This document shows, in pieces, positions 1 through 9,900 of a stretch of DNA of 64,000 bases. The notes beneath the pieces are model-generated. The model ran no database searches. It was not told the DNA's origin and was given only the letters and a program-made list of their open reading frames with translations. The translations under genes and the position numbers were made by a program. The number at the start of each line of letters is the position of its first letter. Position 1 is the stretch's first letter. Origin of the DNA: Cyanoderma ruficeps (lineage: Eukaryota; Chordata; Aves; Passeriformes; Timaliidae); assembly GCA_008694505.1 (NCBI GenBank), contig VZDJ01000041.1:6037956-6101955 (forward strand), written 5' to 3'.

Positions 1-416
1 AGAGGAGCAGCTGAGAGAGCTGGGATTATTTAACCTGGAGAAAAGGAGGCTCAGGGGTGACCTTATCACTCTCTACAACTGCCTGAAAGGAGGGTGTAGC
101 CAGGTGGGGTAAGTCTCTTCTCCCAGGCAAGAGGTGGTGGGATAAGAGCAAATAGCCTCAAGCTGCATCAGAGGATGTTCAGGTTGGACATCAGGAAGAA
201 TTTCTTGATGGAATGGGTGATTAAACATTGGAACGGGCTGCCCAATGAGGTGGTGGAGTCACTATCCCTGGAGGTGTTCAAGAAAAGACTGGATGTGGCA
301 CTTAGGGCCATAGTCTAATTGACAAGGTGGTGATCAGTCAAAGGTCAGTCTCAATGACCTTGGAGATCTTCTCCAACCTATTTTGTGATTCTGTGATTCT
401 GTGATTCCTTGATTCA
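1..416 (+). mobile_element. CR1 LINE, 3' end fragment
   Basis: This is the 3' part of a chicken-repeat-1 type non-LTR retrotransposon, cut by the left window edge. It shows the usual order of CR1 tail phrases: a 'ggctcaggggtgacctta' phrase, a 'ttcaggttggacatcaggaa' phrase, 'gaacgggctgcccaatgagg', then 'ggagatcttctccaacct'. It ends in tandem 8-base TGATTCTG-like units (about 385-406). No intact reading frame is left. It lies upstream of the decorin promoter. Confidence 0.93.
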
Positions 417-1770
417 AAACAATTAATAGGGTATTACATCAATATTCAATGTCATAAGTCCTCTCCCATTCAGTTGCTCTGTCCCACCTAACTCCACTTT
501 CCATTTCATGAAGGGCTGGACACATAACACATTTGTCTTCTACTTCTGGGTATCAACAGGTGCCATAGTTGTTTTCATCATTCCTGAAGCTGGTAATATC
601 TTATTCCCTCTGAGCTTCTTGGAATGGACTTCATGAAAGGAAATGGAGCCCCCAGTTCATCCAGCAGGCACCTTGTTCTCCACCTGTTCCCACGTTTATC
701 TTCATATTTTGGTTTGAATCTCTCTAATGCATAAGACAAGCAGAAGGAGAGATGGCTGTTCATCCCCCTTCTGCCTCCAAAGAAATTACTGAGGCATTAA
801 ATTACAGCACCTTTCAACCCCATAACAGATATCAGAACAAATGTATTAAGGCTTTGCTGGGAAAGGATATGAATGGGTTTTGTGAAGCAAACTGACAACA
901 AGTTTACCCTGACCTGTTCCTCATCAAAATCTTGCTTTGAAATGTTTTTAAACACCAGATGCAGCTGGTGACCAAGGTTCAAATAACTGACATTACTAAG
1001 ATGCAGCCAAGATTTCAACAAGGCTCATGGTGACACTTCTGGACACAGATAAGGCTTTGTTGTAAGCATGAAAGCTTGGAACACCACTAATCATATGTAG
1101 GAAAATGTCAAAACAAAAACCATTAGCAGTCTTGAATCCAGTGGAGATGCAGAGAAAAGAAGTTAGCTTAAGGACTAGGGGTGAATAACTGATCCTTAAC
1201 TTTTAGAGTGAGCTATATAAGGAATCTGTGATGTAAGATGTCTGATTACATCTTTGTTCTACAGAGACTCAAATTAACAGACAGTTATTCTCCCATGCTT
1301 TCTTCCACCAAAAGAGAATAATTATAAGGTCTCTTATAAGTGCTCTTCTTGAATTTAAATGAGGAGGACAGCTAAAATTTCAAGAGTCTATTGTGTTTCT
1401 AAAAATTCTTTTAAACATCATCTTACAGGCTTTAATTTCAGATTTGCACCTGGTCTTTGCCTAGGGGCAGAAATAAAAAGAATACAAGTCAAAACACAGA
1501 CACAGAAGCCTTCAGTATTTAGATAGGACAGCTAACAGCACAGTGAAGCTACACATGTTCACAATGTGTTTGGATTACTAAATAAATAGTAATTATTGTA
1601 TTTGCTCTCAGTTCAGTTTACTTGACTTTCAAAATTGTGCAGTGATAAAGAAACTCCATTTTAGCTTCCACTGACATTTGCATAAAACCAGAAATTCCTA
1701 AAATAAAACATAAATCTTAACAATGTCAGAGTCATTTTTCTTTCCATGTTTTAAAAAAAATCTCCTCTGT

Positions 1771-1935
1771 CTCTTAAAAAAACCCAACTAACCAAAAACA
1801 ACAACCCACTAAAAAAATTAAAAACACAAAAAACCACCAGCCCAAAACCCAAACAGTTAAAGCTCATTTCCCCTCTGTTTTGCTGTCCTGGTGAGAAGAC
1901 AGTGAAGGAAAAAAAAAAAAAAANAAAAAAAAAAA
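1771..1935. repeat. A/C-rich low-complexity tract and poly-A with N
   Basis: The + strand is almost pure A and C at about 1771-1855, then becomes a poly-A run at 1909-1935 interrupted by a single N at 1924. The N probably marks an uncertain homopolymer length in the assembly. Confidence 0.8.
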
Positions 1936-2306
1936 CCCAAACCCCAAAACAACTAAGTTTATATAAAGCAGCTCTAACCACAAATGTTAGAATCATTTTA
2001 CTAATGGAAACATGATTTCCATATTTTCATGTATATCAAAACTATGCTGTAGTTTCAAAAAAAATACATACAAACTCTGCTATTAGACAGCATAATAATA
2101 CATTGAGCTATATACTACTTAGTTTGACAATGATTATAGCATAAGCAAAGGCAGGTTGATATCTGTTTAAATAGTTTTACTTAAAGCTACCCCTTTTCTT
2201 CTGATATTAATCTCTACTTTGCCTAACTCAAAGATAAATTTTATATCATTTCCTTGACTTCAAAATACTATAAAAAAGAGGAACAGCTAAACATTTTTTT
2301 CATTAA

Positions 2307-2313
2307 TGAGTCA
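2307..2313 (+). promoter_or_regulatory. candidate AP-1 site upstream of DCN
   Basis: A perfect TGAGTCA heptamer lies about 140 bases upstream of the presumed start of the conserved decorin leader. The human decorin promoter is known to have an AP-1-containing element at a comparable distance that responds to inflammatory cytokines. Equivalence is inferred from motif and spacing only. Confidence 0.4.
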
Positions 2314-2411
2314 TAAAATCCCCATAGTTAAAACCAAAAAAACTTTCCTAAATATATGTCTTGGGGACATAAATAAAATATGTAGGATGAATTACAGCTA
2401 GGAATCTGTCT

Positions 2412-2417
2412 TATAAT
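2412..2417 (+). promoter_or_regulatory. possible TATA-like element for DCN
   Basis: TATAAT lies about 30 bases upstream of about 2445, where resemblance to the remembered human leader begins. The region is AT-rich, so a chance match is possible and the transcription start is not proven. Confidence 0.25.
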
Positions 2418-2445
2418 GTACAAGTAGTTTGGGATTGTAAACAGA

Positions 2446-2768
2446 TGAAAGAGAAATAAAGCAAATGAAAAAGAAAAAGGAGGAAAAGAAAGCAAAAGAG
2501 CTGATAAAGTTTCTGGCTACAATACAGGAGACATATCATTACCATATGATCTNNNNGGGTGTCAGCCTGGATTGTGTTCATTGAGAGAAACATTTTTTAA
2601 CTGTGCTATGGAATAGAAGCAGGAGGGTTTTCCACCAAGTGACAGTCACTGAGCTGAATTTACCCCCTCCTCCTTTCCACACCTGCAAAACCTTCTGCCT
2701 GGGTTGAATATTTAGTTTAATTACATCTCAGCTTTGAGAGCTCCTGTTGCAAATCCCTGGATTAAAAG
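2446..2768 (+). other. DCN: DCN leader exon (5' UTR exon 1)
   Basis: This is the non-coding first exon of decorin. About 300 bases resemble the human DCN leader as I remember it: the 'gataaagtttctggctacaa' phrase, 'gacatatcattaccatatga', 'gtgttcattgag', 'ccccctcctcctttccacac' and 'aattacatctcagctttgag', ending in 'ggattaaaag' before a GT donor (GTATGG, 2769-2774). The 5' boundary is uncertain. A 26-base homopurine run lies at 2467-2492; the human promoter also has a purine-rich, S1-sensitive segment. Four Ns (2553-2556) interrupt the exon. A three-codon upstream ORF (ATG GAA TAG) is at 2608-2616. Confidence 0.85.
2608..2616 (+). other. minimal upstream ORF (Met-Glu-stop) in DCN leader
   Basis: ATG GAA TAG lies inside the leader exon. 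The human leader, as remembered, has ATG GAG TAG at the same place. Such start-X-stop elements can lower or regulate translation of the main ORF; any effect here is inferred. Confidence 0.55.
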
Positions 2769-5700
2769 GTATGGTTTTTAGTAATTCTCCTGAACTATGC
2801 TGTACTAATAAAACTTCGGGCAAGTTTATGGCAAGAACTGTTTGAATTTTAAGAGAAGCAAGCTAAAAATCCTACTTAATGTTTAGTGATGTTAAGTTTT
2901 CTATGCAGCACTTTTGTTTCTTGGAAACATGAGAATACATTCTCAAAGGCTCTGCAGATTTCGTACTGTTTATTTGACTATTCTGTCTCTTGTTTTGATT
3001 TGTATAAGCACTGCTATAGTCCTTTCTTTTTCTTTGCTGTAAACTTTTGCAGCAGTATATTCTCTGCTATCCAGTGTTTAGAGTCGGTGATATAGAGAGT
3101 GTAAAAAATGTGTGTGTGCTTACATTTCTGCTCTAAATTGCACTCTGTGATTTCTTTCTCATGTGTTTCTTCATATATATTTCAGACACTGATGAATATA
3201 ATTTCAATTTCAGAGAAAAAAAGCATAGTAGTAAGTTAAACGGGCTCTGTGTTCGCCTTTGTAATGTTAGAAAGTGCTATGTTACAGGGAACAAACAAGG
3301 GAATCATGTTTAAAGAAAGTCCTTATGAATGAAATAGTAGAAAAGAAAATTCTTGCAGTTGAAACTCCTGTTAGCAGAGTTTTATTCTCTTTAAAACTTC
3401 CAAATCCTATGTTTGCATGTCTAGACTTTATTGCACAAAATGGGCAAAACATAAAATGGAGGGGATTTTTTTGAAACTGGAAAATATTGTTTAGCTTGTC
3501 CTTGTGGATTTTTGAGAGATTTCTGACATTAGGCGAACTAATAATTTAACCCTACTATTAAGGTAAACTGACAAGAAGACCACCAATACAGTGGTGACGT
3601 GAACTGATGAAGCATATTTTCAGTGGTATTTTAAAACGAAATGTGGCCAAGCCCATGGTATAGTTTCCTCTGTTTGTGGAAAAGTCTTCTTCATTGTAAA
3701 CACATAATTAAAGGAATTTTAAACAGTTATGTCCTGAAGACATAAATATTGTGTTACAGAATTCAGATTTTTTTTGTCCTCTCTACTTTTTTTCATAAGT
3801 GAAGTGTAAACATTTCCTGGTAGTACAGCTTTGTGTATGTCTTTTCTTTTGTTTATGTTCAATTACACATGCAAACAATAGGAACAGATACATGTGTCTG
3901 GAGAATGAATGCATATATGACTGAATATATCTGCTCCTATATCCTGATTAACATGTAGCTTGTGTCTGCTGTTTTCTCTGCTGTATCCTCAGATTATATA
4001 CTTGAGTATCCTTTGTTGTCCTACAGTTTTCCTTTATAGCCACCTCTCTGATTTTATTACAGTTTTTTGCAAAACCAAAGGAAAGGCCTGCTACAGAGTT
4101 TACCTGAGATAAATGAACTCATTAATATTAATGTACATAAGAAGAAAAGTGTGAAGGCACTTCCAAAGTCCCTCTTTTTTTTTTTTTTTTGGTTTTCTGA
4201 ATGGTAGTAATTAAAGTTGTGGATAAGATCCTGATTGTGCATTCTTGGGAAGGGTGGTACTTCAGCAGTGACCCTGAGAGGAAACAAAGAAGTTTTAAAT
4301 ATTTTTAAATGCTTTTAAATTGTATTAATACATAAAAAAGGCTGACAAAGGTCTTTAAAAAGTCCTGACTGCCACTGCCATTTAAAGATTAGCATGAAAT
4401 ATTCCCAATGTTCATTTTTATTAATATAAATTCTGAAAAATAATTTGTTCTTGGGTTATGTTTTATTGATCATTTTCACAAGGCAGCTTATTGTGATGAA
4501 TGGTGATGATTTAACAAATTTTTCTTCTGATTCCACATTACTAATAAATTGCATTTTTATTTTGCAGTAATTTGCACATGATAATTACTATTTAAAAAAT
4601 TGTGGTTTAGATTAAGCCCTGGTAACAACCCACTGCCCTGCATTAACAGCAGTTTGCTGTGACATCCTGAGGTGTCCCTGTGCACTCTGCCTGCACTGGT
4701 AGGGATGTTGTTGGGAAAGGAACACAGCCCCAGTGCCAGTGGGGAGCCAGGGCAGGAGGATGATCCCCATGGGGCACAGCCTTTCTCTGCTACATGTCAT
4801 GAGTTTTCACAGCACTGGCTGACAGGACATACTAAAAACTCTCCAGCTGGTGTTGGGGTCTGTGATCCCACCCAGTGCATGCAGTAAGTAAGGGGTCTGT
4901 TCCAGGAGCAGAAGTATGTGTGTCTCCAACTAAGAAAACAAATATGTCTCTTAAAGAGAAAACATAAACAGTGTTTTTACTCCATTTGATTTAACTTTGA
5001 AGTCTTTGGGATATCTGAAGATGTTAGATCCATGTCCTCCTGTCAGGTAGATCACAGGAATGTAGACTATGATTTTAAGCATATTTTATTAGGTAACCTA
5101 ATCATCCTTTCAAGAAACAGAGACCTAAAGGTTTCTGTAGAACTGTATTATTGGCACCTGTAGGTAGAAATTCATAAAGGAAAATGAACTCAGGCACAAT
5201 ATAAATTGTATCTAAAGCCAATCTCATGGCTTTTTTATATATTTGTCTTTTTTCTTAATACTAACCATTCCTTTTAGAGTACCTGGTTGTAGTATGTTAG
5301 AAAGGCAGGCTTCAGTAAACTACTCTCATCTGATATCATCTGTTCATTCTTGTCATCTACCTGGTAGGTTCCATATGTCAAAGCAGAGAGGGAGACAGTT
5401 CTCCTCCTCTGCCTCTCACAGTTTTTTTATCCAACAATGAATATGGAGCTGAAAAATGCTCTACCACACCCCTAACTGTTAGATAACTCCTAGAAAAAGA
5501 AATAATCCCAGCTAGCACCCAGACAAGGTGTTTCTAAGATGTTGACCTGAAGAAGCAAGTGGCCATTTTTGCTTTCGTTACAAAGAGTAGCATCTATATT
5601 TAGGATTATGCCATCCATTTAAATAAAATCTCCTATATAAATGACAAGTTTTCCTTTGTATCACTTGGAAATTTGAAGGCAGATTTCTTTTTTTTTTTTT

Positions 5701-6754
5701 TTTTGGTGGGTTTTTTAATCAATAAAATTAGTAAAGTATGAACTTCATTATTTAAAATATACAGCAAAAGAAAACAATTTTCAGATAATTAGCTGGTCTT
5801 TACAGCCTTGACACCAAGCTGCAAACAGTTGTGTAATTTCTCCCTAGTGCACAACAAGACAGGTAGCACAACCTAGAGTGTGTTGAAAGGCATCTAGGCC
5901 TAAGTCCTGATACATGTATTTAGGCAGCTTTTTTTTTTTAAATCTATGGCAATAGATACTTGTGTAAAATTTATCCTGACCATGAAAGTCTGCAGAATGA
6001 AACCTTGAAGTCCTATTAGAAAGTGTGCACGCAACACTACAAACATCAATTCAAGCGCTTATGCAGTACAAAGCAGAGGATTCTCAGGGTGGATGTCAAA
6101 ATTCAGGAAGAAAGTCGAGAATAGTCAATAAAACACAACATTGTATTCCATTTTATTGTGCTGTTTGAACTAGGGAAGAAGTATAGTGCATTTAAACAAC
6201 TAAAGATCTGCCCCTCACTTTCCACCCTGTCACTAAATCCTACTCTTTCTCAGTCAGTTTTACTAGGCTATAATTTAAAACATACAGCAAGCTGACACTT
6301 AAAAATATTTCTCAAGACATGAAATACTGAATTACAGTAAGTTTGGGAACCTCAGGTTTGTCCCCAGGGGTCAAACCCTTTGCTATGAAATAAATGCTAA
6401 TGAAATCAAATAGGCTGTTACGTTGGCAGAAAACAGGCACATGGAAAATGTGGCTTATTGCTTTGACTCTTTTGCATCACAAAGTTGACAGCGCTGCCTG
6501 CTCCTAATAAATATTATTCTAAATATGCAAACAGATGTGTTTACTGTTGCCTTCAAATTGCTCTTAAAAAAAAAAAAAGGCCTATTGACAAGCAGTTACC
6601 AGACTCCTATCACATAACTGTCCTGATTTTTTACAATTCAGTTTTCTTTTATTGAAAGGAACAGTTATGCAATTGGTGGATGACCTGGATCTCCTTCAGG
6701 AGGAACTATGGGAAACTGCTAGTTTTGTTGTTAATCCTCTGCTTTGAATCCTAG
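2769..6754 (+). other. DCN intron 1
   Basis: A 3,986-base intron between the leader exon and the first coding exon, GTATGG to CCTAG. It is mostly AT-rich, with poly-T runs at 4175-4190 and 5688-5704 and a GC-richer unrecognised patch at about 4612-4890. I see no gene and no clear transposon. Confidence 0.8.
4612..4890. other. GC-richer patch, unrecognised
   Basis: A compositional island within AT-rich intron 1 with open frames on both strands (4612-4800 on -, 4672-4887 on +). Neither translation resembles a family I know. It may be an old repeat or a regulatory block. Confidence 0.3.
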
Positions 6755-6990
6755 GTTCTGCTGGGAGTCGATGAACTAAGCCATGAAGAGGCTGGCTCTG
6801 CTCTGTGTCCTGCTGCTGCCAGCATGCTTGGCCAAGCCATTCCACCAGCAGGGCCTCTTTGACTTCATGCTGGAGGATGAGGGCTCAGCCGACATGGCTT
6901 CGACGGATGATCCCGTCATGTCCGGGTTTGGACCGGTGTGCCCCTTCCGCTGCCAGTGCCATCTTCGCGTGGTGCAGTGCTCTGACCTAG
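6755..6990 (+). CDS. DCN: DCN exon 2: signal peptide, propeptide, GAG site, Cys cluster
   Basis: The exon follows the acceptor CCTAG and ends at the donor GTAAGC. It starts with 28 bases of 5' UTR; the coding part is 6783-6990. It encodes residues 1-69 and the first base of Gly70. Visible parts are a signal peptide (about 1-16, cleaved near Leu16-Ala17), a propeptide to about Glu31, the chain attachment region around Ser35 (EDEGSAD) and the N-terminal cysteine cluster Cys53, Cys57, Cys59, Cys66 (CX3CXCX6C, the class I SLRP pattern). The main ATG at 6783 has G at -3. Another ATG (6771) is in frame upstream but is closed at once by TAA. Confidence 0.96.
6771..6779 (+). other. minimal upstream ORF (Met-Asn-stop) just before DCN start
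   Basis: ATG AAC TAA is in the same frame as the decorin start codon and ends three bases before it. The human gene, as remembered, has ATG AGA TAA, then three bases, then the main ATG. The arrangement therefore seems conserved although the middle codon differs. Confidence 0.6.
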
Positions 6991-9900
6991 GTAAGCCCAG
7001 GAGAACCTCCACAGTCTCTGTACCTGCATCCTAGCCACGGGCCAGCAGCCCAGATGGTGAGGCTGCTGTGCACTGTCTCTCCTAACTGGCTTTTTCCAAA
7101 TATCCTGCAGTTGCAGTTAACCAGAACTTACTACACAAAGTAGGCCACAGAGCCCTGGAAAATGGGCATTTGTTGTGACTATGGAGAATGTTTGATTTTA
7201 TTTTTTTTTTTAATGTATATTTTCAACGTGTACAGTTCATTTGTTCTTTGAAATGCCATGGATTTGTCTTGCAGAGAAAATAACTTTTCAAAGCTATTCC
7301 TTCAGACGAATATTAAATAAAGGCAATGAGGTCAGATGTGGGGATGGAAATATTTTTAAAGGTTCTAAACAACTTGGTCCAAGGTCCAACACCTTTAATC
7401 ACACTGTCTAGTACCTCAGCATAGAAGTCATTCCATTTCCATAGGAATACATGAGCATGAAATAACCAACTGAATCATATATCCTGGAACCAGCTCTTTG
7501 GAGTAAAGAGCTTGGAAACACACCAAAATAATGAACGCATTATGGAATTCCTTGTTAAATATCTTTCTCAGACACTATATAAGCTGAAACCATGAGAACA
7601 TTTCTCACAAGCTTTCCTTACTCCCTTATGTGAGGAAAGGACCTGTGTGTACAGCGGAGCAGGATATGAAGCCATGTCTACCATCACTGCATTTGACTTT
7701 TCCATGCAGAAGACTCAAGTAATGACGTTGACTTCAGTGAGACTGCTCTTAGTTTAAAGCAGCATTATTCAATCTTAGTATACAGTGCAGAAAATCAATT
7801 AGAGTAGGTTTTGCTCACAAGCAGACAACTTCTCATGATTTTATAGAGCTTGTTTTTCTTGAAGTCTTCTCCCAGCCCTTTAAATGTATAGCTGGGTGTT
7901 TCCATTTTCCTATGTTATAACATTGACTTTGATAATCACTTTAAGTCCTCCAATTAGGATCTGTGTCTCATTGTGGTGGGGGTTGTATAATTACAGAAAG
8001 GAGGGGAAACTTTAGCTACCCTCCTAGGAACTTCTGTGGATTTATTAAAGCGAGCCACATAATTACGCAACAGATATGTTTGGCAAAGACCCAGTGAACA
8101 ATGCAAGCCAAGTTGCACAAAACAGTGTGGGATAACCTAGCCATGCATTCATAAAGCTTCCACAGTACTCTCCCTCTTGAAAAATATTTTCTTTTTTTTT
8201 ACCATTTAGATGCCAGAGAGAGCAAACTTGGAGTAGGGAGTGGGGAGTGGGGAGTGGGGAGGAGGTTGCCCATGAAAGCCTTAGGTTTTATTGTTGTTAC
8301 ACTTAGTAATGCTGATGGAATTTAAGTTATTTTGAGAACTTGTTCTCAGTCTGCTTCAATTCTGCAGAATGCAATGAGCTTTCACTTGGTAAAAAAGTAG
8401 AGACATTCACACAGGGACCCTTTGCTCCTGTACTTGCTCCTGTGGCCATGCACTTTTCCTTCACACACACATGGTTTACAGTCCACTGCATAAGATACTT
8501 TTGGGTTAGTAGAGTCACATACTGACCAGGAAACTCAGAAATACAGCAATTAAGGCCCCAGGTCAGTGTTTCCCAGATAATTTCAAGTGGGGTGAAAAGA
8601 AAGAGATATATTTTGAGCTTTCTTTAAATCCTCATGCTGCATATCACACAATAAAAAAAATGTGCTTTTGGATCAGCTGGGCAGATAATGGCCAACCCTT
8701 GGGTACAAAGGAAAAGAGATCTCCCTGGGCTCAAAATATACAGCTCTGAAAAATAAATAAATAATATTTCCCTGACAGAGCTCAAGGAAGTAATTATCAA
8801 GCAGTGCCAGCCTTGGCATTAAGTTTCACCCATCTTTGTCACATGTGACAGCCTCTGATGGGACATGGCCCAGCTGGGAGGTTCATGAAGACACAGGTCT
8901 GCTGGCTGCCCTACAAGCAGGGACAGGAGAGTTGTGTGCCACCTGCTCACAGCCAAACCTTTCCTCTACTCTTCTGAATTCACTTCTGTGTGACAGACCC
9001 AGGCAAAGTCATATTTACCTACTGAGTTGAGAGAAGGCAGTTGCTGGCCTTTTGTTGCAAAGTGCGCAGGAGACCTCGCATGCTCCTGAGCTGTGGGAGA
9101 AAGGGTGCTCGTGTTTCAGGGATCAGGAGGGCAATTTGCACATGGAAGGCATGAAACTAGTAGTGACAGTTCTGCCTCCCTGTTAACCTGGCTTGCCTCT
9201 CCCTTCAGCTTTGGGCATTTTCAACGCAACCAAATTAGCTACATCCGTCCTCCAAAATTATCGAATTTAGTCATCTAGCCCCATGGGTACTTGTTGAAGA
9301 AAAATTTCAGGCAATAAAAAGGATCCTCACCTTCCTAAATAAATTCTCACAAAGGAAAGTTGAAACCTGAATCAGGGTCCTTTCCCCTACTCACTCTCTG
9401 GCATGGAAGCAGTGTTTACAGCCATGGGTGCAGGGGACATGCCAGAGCAAGGCAGCTGGAGGGCCCTAACGTGGGCAACATATGGAGACATCTCTTCCTC
9501 AGCCTCTTTCTTTTGTGCCTAAATGGGCATTTTCTATTTGTAGATTCTTACTTCATAATGGAATAAACAACCATCTGACACAGGGTTATGTGAATAAAGC
9601 ACAGGAGAACTCTTGGATCAAGAGTCCAGAGATCAGGTTTGCCCCTTTTCTCATGAGCACTGGATGTGAATAACAAAAAAAATAAAATCCAAGTTAAAAA
9701 AAACAGTGAAAAGAAATGCCCAGTGGTCCAATTACACTCTCGTCAGCTGAATTTTTGCATTCCTATAGTCTTAAACTTCAGACACATCTTCCTAAGCACA
9801 CACCTAAAAATTAATTTATTTTGCTTCCCAGCCAAGAGCTGAGTTGGCAAGAAGGAGAATGCTGCCTTCTCACATCCTGAAAAAGAATTCTCTCTAAGTT

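Larger units (their letters stand above)
417..2445. other. DCN upstream region
   Basis: AT-rich sequence without a recognisable gene. It holds an A/C-rich low-complexity stretch (about 1771-1855), a poly-A tract broken by a single N (1909-1935) and, close to the decorin leader, an AP-1 consensus (2307-2313) and a TATA-like hexamer (2412-2417). The short ORFs here have no recognisable protein features. Confidence 0.6.
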
